The notes under the pieces are model-generated. The model did no database searches, had not been told where the DNA came from, and worked only from the letters and a program-made list of their open reading frames with translations. A stretch of 64,000 nt of DNA. Source: Allobosea sp. Tri-44 (lineage in GTDB: Bacteria > Pseudomonadota > Alphaproteobacteria > Rhizobiales > Beijerinckiaceae). The translations under genes and the position numbers were made by a program. Positions 8,998 through 17,658 of the stretch are shown here, piece after piece (position 1 is the stretch's first letter; each line of letters starts with the position of its first letter). The DNA lies in the NCBI RefSeq assembly GCF_004123845.1, contig NZ_NBDP01000003.1:806001-870000 (forward strand), written 5' to 3'.

Positions 8998-9831
8998 TCA
9001 GCTCTTCAGCGGCACCCAGATCTCGACGATGCCGTTGCCGGTCGCGCCGTCGAAGCGCTGGTCCATGCGCTCGAGCGTCACGCCCATGGCCGGCTCGCGG
9101 CCCGATTTCGGTAGCCAGTCGCGCCAGATCGCCTCATAGGTCTGCTTGATTCCGGTGATGTGGCCGCTGTGTTCGAAGACGGCGCAGAGCTGTTCGGGCA
9201 CGCTCAGCCGCGCGAACTCGTCCGGCAGATCGCTGAAGGACGAGACCTCGGCACCGGCGATATAGTCGAAGGCGCCGACATCGTCGCAATTATAGCTCGC
9301 GCCATAGGCGACATAACCCTTCTGGTCGGGGATATGGCCGAAATGCGGAACGATCTTCTGCCAGAGCAGCGGGATGCCTTGCGTGTTGTCGACCGAGAAA
9401 TGGCCGTTGAAGCCGGCGATCAGGATCGGCTTGCCGGTGACAAGGCGTGGTTCGGCGAGGGGGATTCGAGTTGCGGCGTGCATGGACAGTGGCTCCACGA
9501 GAGCAAGGGATGAAAGGTCACGCCTGGCGCGCAGTTCTTCCGGCGTGATGCCGAACTGCTCGCGGAAGGCGCGGGTGAAGGCCTCGTGAGAGCCATAGCC
9601 CCAGTCGAGCGCGACCTGGAGGATGTCGGGCGCGCCGTTCGCCAGCTGGCGCGCCGCTTCCGAGAGCCGGCGCTCGCGGACATAGCGCATCACCGAGCGG
9701 CCGGTCGCCACGCCGAAGGCGCGGCTGAGATGGAAGCGCGAGACGCCGCTCACCTCCGCGATCTCGTCGAGCGAGAGCTCGGAGGCGAAGCGGCTTTCGA
9801 TGCACCAGAGGGCTTTCTTGATCGGGTCCAT
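8998..9831 (-). CDS. AraC-family regulator with GyrI-like ligand domain
   Basis: A 277-residue transcription factor with the domain order of Rob-like proteins. Residues about 1-110 form two helix-turn-helix motifs ('SLDEIAEVSGVSRFHLSRAF' and the second with 'ALDWGYGSHEAFTRAFREQFG'), and residues about 120-277 form a GyrI-like/effector-binding domain ending 'GNGIVEIWVPLKS'. Such regulators respond to small hydrophobic or cationic compounds, but the ligand is unknown here. The next gene upstream on the same strand is a LysR regulator 69 bases away; no obvious target gene is divergent from it. Confidence 0.85.
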   Translation of the reverse strand: MDPIKKALWCIESRFASELSLDEIAEVSGVSRFHLSRAFGVATGRSVMRYVRERRLSEAARQLANGAPDILQVALDWGYGSHEAFTRAFREQFGITPEELRARRDLSSLALVEPLSMHAATRIPLAEPRLVTGKPILIAGFNGHFSVDNTQGIPLLWQKIVPHFGHIPDQKGYVAYGASYNCDDVGAFDYIAGAEVSSFSDLPDEFARLSVPEQLCAVFEHSGHITGIKQTYEAIWRDWLPKSGREPAMGVTLERMDQRFDGATGNGIVEIWVPLKS

Positions 9832-9900
9832 GGCTCACTCACGAAACGCCGGCACCATGGCGGAGGCAAGACGGCCGCGCTTGATCGGGATTGCTGCTGC

Positions 9901-10794
9901 CTACGATCGCGAGGCCTTGACGGCATCGAGGAAGGCACGCAGCGCCGGCGGCACGGCGCGATGTCCGGGATAGTAGATCGCGATCCGTTCGGGAGCGGGC
10001 GTCCAAGCTGCCAGAACCTGGCGCAGGTGCCCGTGAGCCAACGCTACCTCGGCAGCCGGACTGGCGACATAGGCGATTCCCAATCCTTTGATCGCGGCAT
10101 CCACCATCAGTTCCTCGTCGTCGAGAATGATCGGGCCGGCTGCCTCGATCGTCAGCGCCTGTCCGGCCCGCTCGAACTCCCAGCGATAGAGTTTGCCGCC
10201 CGGCACGCGGTGGCCGATGCAGCGATGGCGCGTCAGTTCGTCGGGTGTGGCCGGCTCACCAAAACGTTCGAGATAGGCCGGTGACGCGACGCAGATGAAG
10301 CTGACCTCGCCGGCGAACGGTACGGCGATCATATCCTTTGGAATCGAGTCGACCAGCCGCACGCCGGCATCGAACCCGGCCGAAACGATGTCGATCAGCT
10401 TCCCTTCGACGACGAGGTCGACCACGACATCGGGAAAGCGCTCCGCCATCACAGGCAGGACGTCGCGGACCAGAAGCGAAGCCCCCAGTCGCGGTGCATT
10501 GATCCGTACGGTTCCGGCCACGCTTCCGCGAAAGGTGGCGATGCTGTCGAGTGCTTCGTCCAATGTTGCGAGCGCCGGCTGAAGACGGGATAGCAGCTCG
10601 AAGCCGGCTTCCGTCGGCGAAACACTGCGCGTCGTGCGGTTGAGCAGACGCACGCCCATGCGCTCCTCGAGGGCACGCATCGCATGGCTCAGGGTGGATG
10701 GCGCCGTGCCGAGCTCATCCGCGGCGCGCCGGAAGCTGCGGCGGGTCGCGACGGTGACGAAAGCGGTGAGGTCGTGGAGCGAATGACGGGCCAT
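9901..10794 (-). CDS. LysR-family transcriptional regulator
   Basis: A 297-residue LysR protein: N-terminal winged helix ('DLTAFVTVATRRSFRRAADEL' split over the first 30 residues, then 'STLSHAMRALEERMGVRLLNRTTRS'), followed by a periplasmic-binding-like effector domain from about residue 90. It is transcribed divergently from the RidA-family gene across 133 bases, the classic arrangement in which a LysR protein controls its neighbour. The effector is unknown. Confidence 0.9.
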   Translation of the reverse strand: MARHSLHDLTAFVTVATRRSFRRAADELGTAPSTLSHAMRALEERMGVRLLNRTTRSVSPTEAGFELLSRLQPALATLDEALDSIATFRGSVAGTVRINAPRLGASLLVRDVLPVMAERFPDVVVDLVVEGKLIDIVSAGFDAGVRLVDSIPKDMIAVPFAGEVSFICVASPAYLERFGEPATPDELTRHRCIGHRVPGGKLYRWEFERAGQALTIEAAGPIILDDEELMVDAAIKGLGIAYVASPAAEVALAHGHLRQVLAAWTPAPERIAIYYPGHRAVPPALRAFLDAVKASRS

Positions 10795-10838
10795 TGCTGG
10801 TCAATCTGCATCTGCCCGTGTCGATTTCAACGGCTAAT

Positions 10839-10853
10839 GCAAACAATGGTTGC
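10839..10853. promoter_or_regulatory. Candidate LysR operator in the lysR/ridA divergent region
   Basis: The dyad GCAA-N7-TTGC lies between the divergent lysR and RidA-family genes, 75 bases upstream of the RidA start. It fits the short inverted repeats that LysR proteins bind, but a four-base arm can occur by chance. Inference only. Confidence 0.3.
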
Positions 10854-10927
10854 CCGCTATCTCCTGTCGGCAAGAGCGAACCGCGCGGAAAGGCCGCCTG
10901 CGTTCGCAGCCCATGAAAGGAATCGAC

Positions 10928-11350
10928 ATGGCCAAGCGCGACGCGATTTTCCCCGCCGATCGACATGCCCTCTATGATCTTCATCAGTATTCCGCCGCCA
11001 TCCGGCATGGCGATCTGCTCTTCATCTCAGGGCAAGTCGGCAGCCGCGAGGACGGAACGCCCGAACCGGTGTTCGAGGATCAGGTCCGGCGGGCCTTTGC
11101 CAATCTGCGTGCCGTGCTGGCGGCGGCAGGCGCGAGCTTCGACGACGTGATCGACGTCATCTCCTTCCACACCGACCCGCAGTCGCAGTTCGACACGGTA
11201 CTGGCCGTCCGAGCCGAGGAAATCGGTGATCCGCCCTATCCGACGTGGACCGCGGTCGGCGTGACCTGGCTCGCCGGGTTCGACTTCGAGCTCAAGGTGG
11301 TCGCCCGCATTCCGGCAGCGGCCGGCAGCGGCGCAGGTTCGCAAGGCTGA
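10928..11350 (+). CDS. RidA-family (YjgF/YER057c/UK114) protein
   Basis: A 140-residue Rid-family protein; RidA members hydrolyse reactive enamine/imine intermediates made by PLP enzymes, while several subfamilies serve catabolic routes. It has the expected 'LLFISGQVGSREDGTP' strand-turn, 'FANLRAVLAAAGASFDDVIDV' helix and the late 'PPYPTWTAVGVTWLA' segment. The usual catalytic Arg of RidA ('...R' before 'EI') is not obvious, so this is likely an Rid4-7 type. I chose the ATG at 10928 because AAAGGA lies 6 bases before it; frames upstream are longer but lack a ribosome site. Divergent LysR gene probably regulates it. Ends 8 bases from the recG stop. Confidence 0.85.
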   Translation: MAKRDAIFPADRHALYDLHQYSAAIRHGDLLFISGQVGSREDGTPEPVFEDQVRRAFANLRAVLAAAGASFDDVIDVISFHTDPQSQFDTVLAVRAEEIGDPPYPTWTAVGVTWLAGFDFELKVVARIPAAAGSGAGSQG

Positions 11351-11358
11351 GTGTCGCC

Positions 11359-13470
11359 TCAGCCCGCCCGCAGCAGGCGGATCGCGACGTCGCGCTCGAA
11401 CAGATAGAGCAGCGTCCGGATCGCCTGCCCGCGGGGCGTTTCCAGATGCGGGTCACGCTCGATCAGCAGGCGGGCATCGTCGCGCGCTGCCGCGAGCAGG
11501 TCGCCGTCGATCTCCGGCCTGGCGATACGCCAGTCCGGAGAGCCGGACTGCTTGGTGCCGAGCACCTCGCCTTCGCCGCGCAGGCGCAGATCCTCCTCGG
11601 CGATGCGGAAACCGTCCTCGGTCTCGCGCAGGATGGTGAGACGCGCCTCCGCAACCGGCCCGAGCGGGCCCTTGTAGAGTAGCAGGCAGGTCGAGGCGGC
11701 ACTGCCTCGACCGATCCGCCCGCGCAATTGGTGAAGCTGGGCGAGGCCGAAGCGCTCGGCATGCTCGATCACCATCACCGAGGCATTGGGCACGTCGACG
11801 CCGACCTCGATCACCGTGGTCGAGACCAGCACACGCGTCTGTCCGCCGGAGAAAGCGGCCATAGCCGCGTCCTTGTCGCGCCCGGGCATCTGGCCGTGCA
11901 ACAGGCCGACCTTGTCGCTGAACTCTTCCTGCAGCGCCTCGAAGCGCTCCTGCGCCGCCGCAACGTCGAGCGTGTCGGATTCCTGCACCAGCGGGCAGAC
12001 CCAGTAGACCTGCGCACCGGCATCGATCGCCCGGCCGACCGCGCCGACGACTTCGTCATAGCGCTCGGAGGAAATTGCTTTGGTCGCGATCGGCTTGCGG
12101 CCGGCTGGCTTCTCGGCGAGGATCGAGATGTCCATGTCGCCGAACCAGGTCAGCGAGAGCGTGCGCGGAATCGGCGTCGCCGTCATCACCAGGATGTCGA
12201 CCGCTTCGCCCTTGGCACCGAGCAGCAGGCGCTGGTGCACGCCGAAACGATGCTGCTCGTCGACCACGGCAAGCGCCAGGTCACGGAAGGCGACACCCTC
12301 CTGGAACAGGGCGTGGGTGCCGACCGCGATGTCGATCTCGCCATTCGCCAGCCCTTCCAGCACCTGCCGGCGTCCGGCGCCCTTCTCACGGCCGGTCAGC
12401 AAGGCGAGCTTGAGGCCGACCTTGTCCGCCAAGGGAGCCAGTCGCTCGGCATGCTGGCGGGCGAGGATCTCGGTCGGCGCCATCAGCACCGATTGCCTGT
12501 TGGCTTCGGCGGCGGCAGCCATCGCCATCAGCGCGACGACGGTCTTGCCCGAACCGACATCGCCCTGGAGCAGGCGCAGCATGCGCTCGGGCTTTTCCAT
12601 GTCGTCATGGATGTCGGCGATCGCCTTGCGCTGGCCATCGGTCAGCGTGAAGGGCAGGGCGGTCTCGATGGCGCGGCGTAAGGCGCCGTCGCCGGCCGTC
12701 GCGCGGCCAGCTGCCTTCTTCTGCTGCCGGCGCACTAGCGCGAGCGCGATCTGGCTCGCCAGCAGTTCGTCATAGGCGATGCGCCGGCGCGCGACCGTGT
12801 CGCCCTGCGCGGCCTTGAGGTCGACTGGGTGGTGGAGAGCATGAATGGCATCGCGGAAGGGCGCGAAGTCGTTGCGCGCCAGGAAAGCGCCGTCCTGCCA
12901 TTCCGGCAATTCCGGGCAGCGCTCGGCCGCGCCGGCGGCGATGCGCGCCATGATGCGCCCGCCGACGCCCTCCGTCAGGCCGTAGACCGGCTCGACCGAG
13001 GGCATGGTCGCGGCGAGCTTGGGATCGAGGACACGGTCGGGATGCACCATCTGGCGCATGCCGTCCCAGAGTTCGAGCTTGCCCGAGATCAGGCGATAGG
13101 CGCCGATCGGCAGGGTCTGCAGGAGATGGCGGACATCGGCGTGGAAGAAGACCAGCGTCACATCGCCGGTCTCGTCCTCGACGATGATGCGATAGGGCGC
13201 CTTGGCCTTGGTCGGCGGGGCAGGGCGGTGCTCGGTGACCCGCGCCGAGAAGGTCGCGATCTCGCCGATCGGGGCCTCGGCGATGCTCTCGCTCGGCCGT
13301 CGATCGATCGCGCCGGTCGGCAGATGGAAGAGCAGGTCGATGACGCGAGCTGCGTGCGTCTCGTCACCCAGCAGCTTGTCGAGCGCCTTGGCGAGCTTGG
13401 GGCCGACGCCGGACAGCGCTGTGGCGGGGGCGAAGAGCGGATCGAGAGCGGATGGACGCAATGGCTTCAC
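11359..13470 (-). CDS. recG: ATP-dependent DNA helicase RecG
   Basis: Branch-migrating helicase that rescues stalled replication forks and processes recombination intermediates. The 703-residue protein has an N-terminal wedge/OB domain (about 60-160) followed by two superfamily 2 helicase lobes: Walker A 'QGDVGSGKT' near residue 300, Walker B 'VDEQHRFG' (DEQH box) near 403, 'MTATPIPRTL' motif III, and the C-terminal 'QLHQLRGRIGRG' motif VI. It ends in the RecG-specific TRG-like region with 'LRGEGEVLGTKQSG'. Length matches the family. It is divergent from sdhE across 128 bases. Confidence 0.97.
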   Translation of the reverse strand: MKPLRPSALDPLFAPATALSGVGPKLAKALDKLLGDETHAARVIDLLFHLPTGAIDRRPSESIAEAPIGEIATFSARVTEHRPAPPTKAKAPYRIIVEDETGDVTLVFFHADVRHLLQTLPIGAYRLISGKLELWDGMRQMVHPDRVLDPKLAATMPSVEPVYGLTEGVGGRIMARIAAGAAERCPELPEWQDGAFLARNDFAPFRDAIHALHHPVDLKAAQGDTVARRRIAYDELLASQIALALVRRQQKKAAGRATAGDGALRRAIETALPFTLTDGQRKAIADIHDDMEKPERMLRLLQGDVGSGKTVVALMAMAAAAEANRQSVLMAPTEILARQHAERLAPLADKVGLKLALLTGREKGAGRRQVLEGLANGEIDIAVGTHALFQEGVAFRDLALAVVDEQHRFGVHQRLLLGAKGEAVDILVMTATPIPRTLSLTWFGDMDISILAEKPAGRKPIATKAISSERYDEVVGAVGRAIDAGAQVYWVCPLVQESDTLDVAAAQERFEALQEEFSDKVGLLHGQMPGRDKDAAMAAFSGGQTRVLVSTTVIEVGVDVPNASVMVIEHAERFGLAQLHQLRGRIGRGSAASTCLLLYKGPLGPVAEARLTILRETEDGFRIAEEDLRLRGEGEVLGTKQSGSPDWRIARPEIDGDLLAAARDDARLLIERDPHLETPRGQAIRTLLYLFERDVAIRLLRAG

Positions 13471-13598
13471 GGCATGTCAGGAGTGCGGGATCAGCGGCGT
13501 ATCAGCCGCTGACTTCGCGTTGTCGGCTCGCTATATAGCCCGCGACGGCAGGCTCCGCGATGGGGCCGGCCCCATTCCTATTTTTTGCGAGGCCGATG

Positions 13599-13895
13599 AT
13601 GAGTGGCTCGACCCGTAGCAGCGAAGGTCTCGACCCGCGCCGGCGCAAGATCCTGTTCCGCGCCTGGCATCGCGGCATGCGCGAGACCGATCTGATCATG
13701 GGCCGCTTCGCCGATTCGCAGATCGGCGCGCTCAGCGAGGCCGAGCTCGACGAGTTCGAGCGCCTGATCGAGGTGCTCGACCGCGACCTGCTGAGCTGGA
13801 TCACCGGCGAAGCGCAGGTGCCGGAAAACTATGACAGCGACGTGTTCCGGCGGCTGAAGGCCTTTCATCAGCACGATAAGCCAATCCATGTCTGA
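13599..13895 (+). CDS. sdhE: Succinate dehydrogenase assembly factor SdhE
   Basis: Small cytoplasmic protein that helps attach FAD to succinate dehydrogenase (Sdh5/SdhE family). The 98-residue product has the defining RGxxE motif in 'AWHRGMRETDLIMG', preceded by the 'RRRKILFRA' helix and followed by 'LSEAELDEFERLIEVLDRD' helix pieces and 'LLSWITGE'. The start is one of two consecutive ATG codons (13596, 13599); GAGG at 13589-13592 favours 13599. A frame extending back to 13560 exists but has no ribosome site. Adjacent recG and mfd are a common alphaproteobacterial neighbourhood for this gene. Confidence 0.92.
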   Translation: MSGSTRSSEGLDPRRRKILFRAWHRGMRETDLIMGRFADSQIGALSEAELDEFERLIEVLDRDLLSWITGEAQVPENYDSDVFRRLKAFHQHDKPIHV

Positions 13896-13900
13896 ACTGC

Positions 13901-13983
13901 CGTCATGGTCGGGCTTGCCCCGACCATCTCGGAAACCAGTGCGCTCTCGTCCTGAGATTCTCGGGACAAGCCCGAGAATGACG
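13901..13983. repeat. Palindromic intergenic repeat with CGTCAT/ATGACG ends
   Basis: The element is bounded by CGTCAT (13901-13906) and ATGACG (13978-13983) and contains two perfect 9-bp hairpins: ATGGTCGGG/CCCGACCAT (13905-13927) and ATTCTCGGG/CCCGAGAAT (13957-13979). It lies between sdhE and mfd. Two further elements in this window share the terminal CGTCA and long inverted arms (17558-17651, 37381-37486), so this is one member of a dispersed, non-coding repeat class. Confidence 0.75.
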
Positions 13984-14000
13984 CCTGAGAAAATCGCCCG

Positions 14001-17000
14001 ATGAGCATTCCCCCGCCCGCCCAGATCGCCAAGCCGCAGCTCGAGCGCGTCCTCGATGCGTTGAATCGTGGCGACAAGCCGACGCTCGCCGGCGTGCCCG
14101 ATGGCTTCGACGCGGTCATCCTCGCCGACCTCACCCGCGCCCGGGCGAAGAAGTCGGAAGGGCCGGCGCTGATCGTCTTCGTCGCGCGCGACGGCCAGCG
14201 CCTGCAGGTGCTGGAGAACGCGCTCGCCTTTGTCGCGCCCGATCTCGAGGTGATGAGCTTCCCGGCCTGGGACTGCCAGCCCTATGACCGGGTCTCGCCG
14301 GCGCCCTCCATCGTCGCGCATCGCATGACGACGCTGTCACGGCTCGCCAGGACCAAGTCGGGCGACAAGCCGCGCCTGTTGCTGACGACGGTCAATGCCG
14401 CGCTGCAGCGCGTGCCGGCTTTCGGCAAGGTCGCCTCCGAGAGCTTCTCGGCCGCACCGGGCAACATGGTCGATACCGAGGAGCTGGCACGCTGGCTCGA
14501 CGTCAACGGCTATATGCGAACTTCGACCGTGCGCGAGACCGGCGAGTTCGCCGTGCGCGGCGGCATCGTCGACCTCTTCCCGCCGGGCATGCCGGCGCCG
14601 ATCAGGCTCGACTTCTTCGGCGATACGCTCGAATCGATCCGCACCTTCGATCCGGAGACGCAGCGCACCACCGGGCAATTGCGCGGGCTCGACCTCGTGC
14701 CAATGTCCGAAGCGCAGATGACGAGCGACAGCATTCGCCGCTTCCGCCAGTCCTATATCGCGACCTTCGGCACGCCAGGCCGTGACGACACGCTCTACGA
14801 GGCTGTGAGCGAGGGCCGGCGCCCGGCGGGCCTTGAGCACTGGCTGCCGCTGCTGGCCGAGAAGCTCGACACGCTCTTCACCTATCTGCCGGATGTCCCG
14901 ATCGTGCTCGACCATCAGGCCGAGGATGCGGTCGGCGAACGCATCAGCCTGATCAAGGACTATTACGACGCCCGCAGGAGCGCGCTCGGCCAGCCCTCGC
15001 CGGGCTCGATCCCCTACAAGCCGCTGCCACCGGAGGCGCTCTATCTCTCGCCGGCTGATTGGCGCGGCATCGTCGGGGAGGCCGGTGTCGCCTCGCTGAC
15101 GCCGTTCCAGCTGCCAGAGAGCGAAGGCAAGCTCGTCGTCGATCTCGTCGGCAAGCAGGGCCGCAGCTTCGCAGCCGAGCGTGCCGACAATGCCGGCAGC
15201 GTCTTCGATGCGGCTGTCGCCCATGTGAAAGCACTGGAGGCGGACGGGCGGCGCGTCATCCTCGCCGCCTGGTCCGAAGGCTCGCGCGAGCGCCTTGCCC
15301 ATGTGCTGGCCGATCACGGTCTCAAAAGCGTGCAAATGACCGGCTCACTGCGAGCTGCGTTCGACCTCAAGCCCGGCACCACCGCATTGGCTGTCTGGGG
15401 CTTCGAGACCGGTTTCGAGGCGGGGAAGCTCGCCGTCATCGGCGAGCAGGACATTCTGGGCGACCGGCTGGTGCGACCGCGCCGCAAGACGCGCCGGCCG
15501 CAGGACTTCATCAACGAGCTGTCATCGCTGACGCCCGGCGACATCGTCGTCCATGTCGACCATGGCATCGGCCGCTTCGTCGGCCTGCAGACGATCACGG
15601 CCGCCGGGGCGCCGCATGACTGCCTCGAAATCCATTATGCCGGCGACGCCAAGCTGTTCCTGCCGGCGGAGAATATCGAGCTTCTATCGCGCTACGGCTC
15701 GGAGGACACCGAGGGCGTGCTCGACCGGCTCGGCGGTGGCGGCTGGCAGGCGCGCAAGGCCAAGCTGAAGCAACGCATCCGCGAGATGGCGGGCAAGCTG
15801 ATCCAGATCGCTGCTGCCCGTGCGCTCAAGGAGGCGCCGCGCCTCGTGCCGCAGGATGGGCTCTATGACGAGTTCTGCGCCCGCTTCCCCTATGAGGAGA
15901 CCGAGGACCAGCAGAACACCATCGATGCCGTGCTCGACGACATGGCGGCCGGCCGCCCGATGGACCGCCTGGTCTGCGGCGATGTCGGCTTCGGCAAGAC
16001 GGAAGTTGCGCTCCGCGCCGCCTTTACCGCGGCGCTCGCCGGCAAGCAGGTCGCGGTCGTGGTGCCGACGACGCTCTTGGCGCGCCAGCACTACCGCAAC
16101 TTCGCCGAGCGCTTCGCCGGCCTGCCGGTCAAGGTCGGCCAGGCCTCGCGCTTCGTATCGGCGCCCGATCTCAAGGCGGTGAAGCAGGGCATTTCCGACG
16201 GCACCATGGACATCACCGTCGGCACTCACGCTTTGCTCGGCAAGGGCATCGACTTCAAGGATCTCGGCCTCGTCATCGTCGACGAGGAGCAGCATTTCGG
16301 CGTCGCCCACAAGGAGCGGCTGAAGGAGATGCGCGCCGAGGTCCACATGCTGACGCTGACGGCGACGCCGATCCCGCGCACGCTCCAGCTCGCCATGACC
16401 GGGGTGCGCGAGCTCTCGATCATCGCGACGCCGCCGGTCGACCGCCTTGCGGTGCGCACCTTCGTCACCCCGTTCGATCCGCTGATCGTGCGCGAGGCGC
16501 TGCTGCGCGAACGCTATCGGGGAGGGCGCTCGTTCTATGTCGTGCCGCGCATCGAGGACATCGCCGAGGTCAAGGACTTCCTCGACAAGCAGGTGCCGGA
16601 GGCCAAGGTCGGCATCGCCCATGGCCAAATGGCGGCAGGCACGCTGGAAGACGTGATGACGGCCTTCTACGAGGGCCAGTACGACATCCTGCTCTCGACC
16701 ACGATCGTCGAATCCGGGCTCGACATCCCGACGGCGAACACGCTGATCGTCCACCGCGCCGACATGTTCGGCCTGGCGCAGCTCTATCAGCTGCGCGGCC
16801 GCGTCGGCCGCTCGAAGGTGCGCGCCTATGCGCTCTTCACCGTGCCGGCCAACCGCAAGCTGACCGACCAGGCTGACAAGCGCCTGAAGGTGCTGCAATC
16901 ACTCGATACGCTGGGCGCCGGCTTTCAGCTCGCCAGCCACGACCTCGACATCAGAGGCGCCGGTAACCTGCTCGGTGACGAGCAGTCCGGCCACATCAAG

Positions 17001-17549
17001 GAGGTCGGCTACGAGCTCTACCAGCAGATGCTGGAGGAGGCGGTGGCGGCGCTCAAGGCCGGCATCGAGATCGAGAGCGACGCGCAATGGTCGCCGACCA
17101 TCCAGATCGGTGCACCGGTGATGATCCCCGAGCATTATATCGGCGATCTGACGCTGCGGCTGACGCTCTACAAGCGCCTCTCGACCATGGATGACGATGG
17201 CGAGCTGCAATCCTTCGGGGCCGAGCTGGTCGACCGCTTCGGCCCGCTGCCGGAGGAGGTCAAGCAGCTTCTGGAGATCGTCGCGATCAAGGCTTTGTGC
17301 AAGCGCGCCAATGTCGAGAAGGTCGAAGCCGGGCCGAAGGGCATCATCGTCGCCTTCCGCGACAACGAGCTCGCCAATCCGGAGGGGCTCGTCTCCTATG
17401 TCGCGAAGATCGGCACGCTGGCAAAAGTCCGTCCCGACATGCGTGTCGTCTTCATCGACGATCTGGAGAGCGCCGAGCAGCGGCTGACGGGTACGCGCCG
17501 GTTGCTGACCGATCTGGCGCGCATTGCCGAGCGGAAGAAGGCGGCGTAG
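14001..17549 (+). CDS. mfd: Transcription-repair coupling factor Mfd
   Basis: Displaces RNA polymerase stalled at lesions and recruits UvrA. The 1182-residue protein follows Mfd order: UvrB-like N-terminal module (1 to about 330), RNA-polymerase-interacting CarD-like domain near 500-570 ('PGDIVVHVDHGIGRFVGLQ'), SF2 translocase lobes with Walker A 'CGDVGFGKTEVA' near 656 and 'VDEEQHFGV' near 759, the 'QLYQLRGRVGRS' motif VI, and a C-terminal TRCF domain. The ATG at 14001 sits directly after a palindromic repeat and has no strong Shine-Dalgarno, so an upstream or alternative start cannot be excluded, but the N-terminal length is normal for the family. Confidence 0.97.
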   Translation: MSIPPPAQIAKPQLERVLDALNRGDKPTLAGVPDGFDAVILADLTRARAKKSEGPALIVFVARDGQRLQVLENALAFVAPDLEVMSFPAWDCQPYDRVSPAPSIVAHRMTTLSRLARTKSGDKPRLLLTTVNAALQRVPAFGKVASESFSAAPGNMVDTEELARWLDVNGYMRTSTVRETGEFAVRGGIVDLFPPGMPAPIRLDFFGDTLESIRTFDPETQRTTGQLRGLDLVPMSEAQMTSDSIRRFRQSYIATFGTPGRDDTLYEAVSEGRRPAGLEHWLPLLAEKLDTLFTYLPDVPIVLDHQAEDAVGERISLIKDYYDARRSALGQPSPGSIPYKPLPPEALYLSPADWRGIVGEAGVASLTPFQLPESEGKLVVDLVGKQGRSFAAERADNAGSVFDAAVAHVKALEADGRRVILAAWSEGSRERLAHVLADHGLKSVQMTGSLRAAFDLKPGTTALAVWGFETGFEAGKLAVIGEQDILGDRLVRPRRKTRRPQDFINELSSLTPGDIVVHVDHGIGRFVGLQTITAAGAPHDCLEIHYAGDAKLFLPAENIELLSRYGSEDTEGVLDRLGGGGWQARKAKLKQRIREMAGKLIQIAAARALKEAPRLVPQDGLYDEFCARFPYEETEDQQNTIDAVLDDMAAGRPMDRLVCGDVGFGKTEVALRAAFTAALAGKQVAVVVPTTLLARQHYRNFAERFAGLPVKVGQASRFVSAPDLKAVKQGISDGTMDITVGTHALLGKGIDFKDLGLVIVDEEQHFGVAHKERLKEMRAEVHMLTLTATPIPRTLQLAMTGVRELSIIATPPVDRLAVRTFVTPFDPLIVREALLRERYRGGRSFYVVPRIEDIAEVKDFLDKQVPEAKVGIAHGQMAAGTLEDVMTAFYEGQYDILLSTTIVESGLDIPTANTLIVHRADMFGLAQLYQLRGRVGRSKVRAYALFTVPANRKLTDQADKRLKVLQSLDTLGAGFQLASHDLDIRGAGNLLGDEQSGHIKEVGYELYQQMLEEAVAALKAGIEIESDAQWSPTIQIGAPVMIPEHYIGDLTLRLTLYKRLSTMDDDGELQSFGAELVDRFGPLPEEVKQLLEIVAIKALCKRANVEKVEAGPKGIIVAFRDNELANPEGLVSYVAKIGTLAKVRPDMRVVFIDDLESAEQRLTGTRRLLTDLARIAERKKAA

Positions 17550-17557
17550 GCACCTCT

Positions 17558-17651
17558 CGTCATTGCGAGCGAAGCGAAGCAATCCAGGAAGGCTTGGCGC
17601 AACGCTCTGCCGCTCCTGGATTGCTTCGTCGCTTCGCTCCTCGCAACGACG
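17558..17651. repeat. Long inverted repeat, CGTCATTGCGAG class
   Basis: A 94-base near-perfect inverted repeat: the left arm runs from CGTCATTGCGAG through AATCCAGGA (17558-17589), the right arm from TCCTGGATT to CTCGCAACGACG (17614-17651), with a 24-base loop. It lies between the convergent mfd and acyl-CoA-synthetase-like genes. This sequence class is familiar from many alphaproteobacterial genomes as a dispersed, probably transposase-mobilised non-coding palindrome; here it may also end both transcripts. Confidence 0.8.
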
Positions 17652-17658
17652 GTGAGGC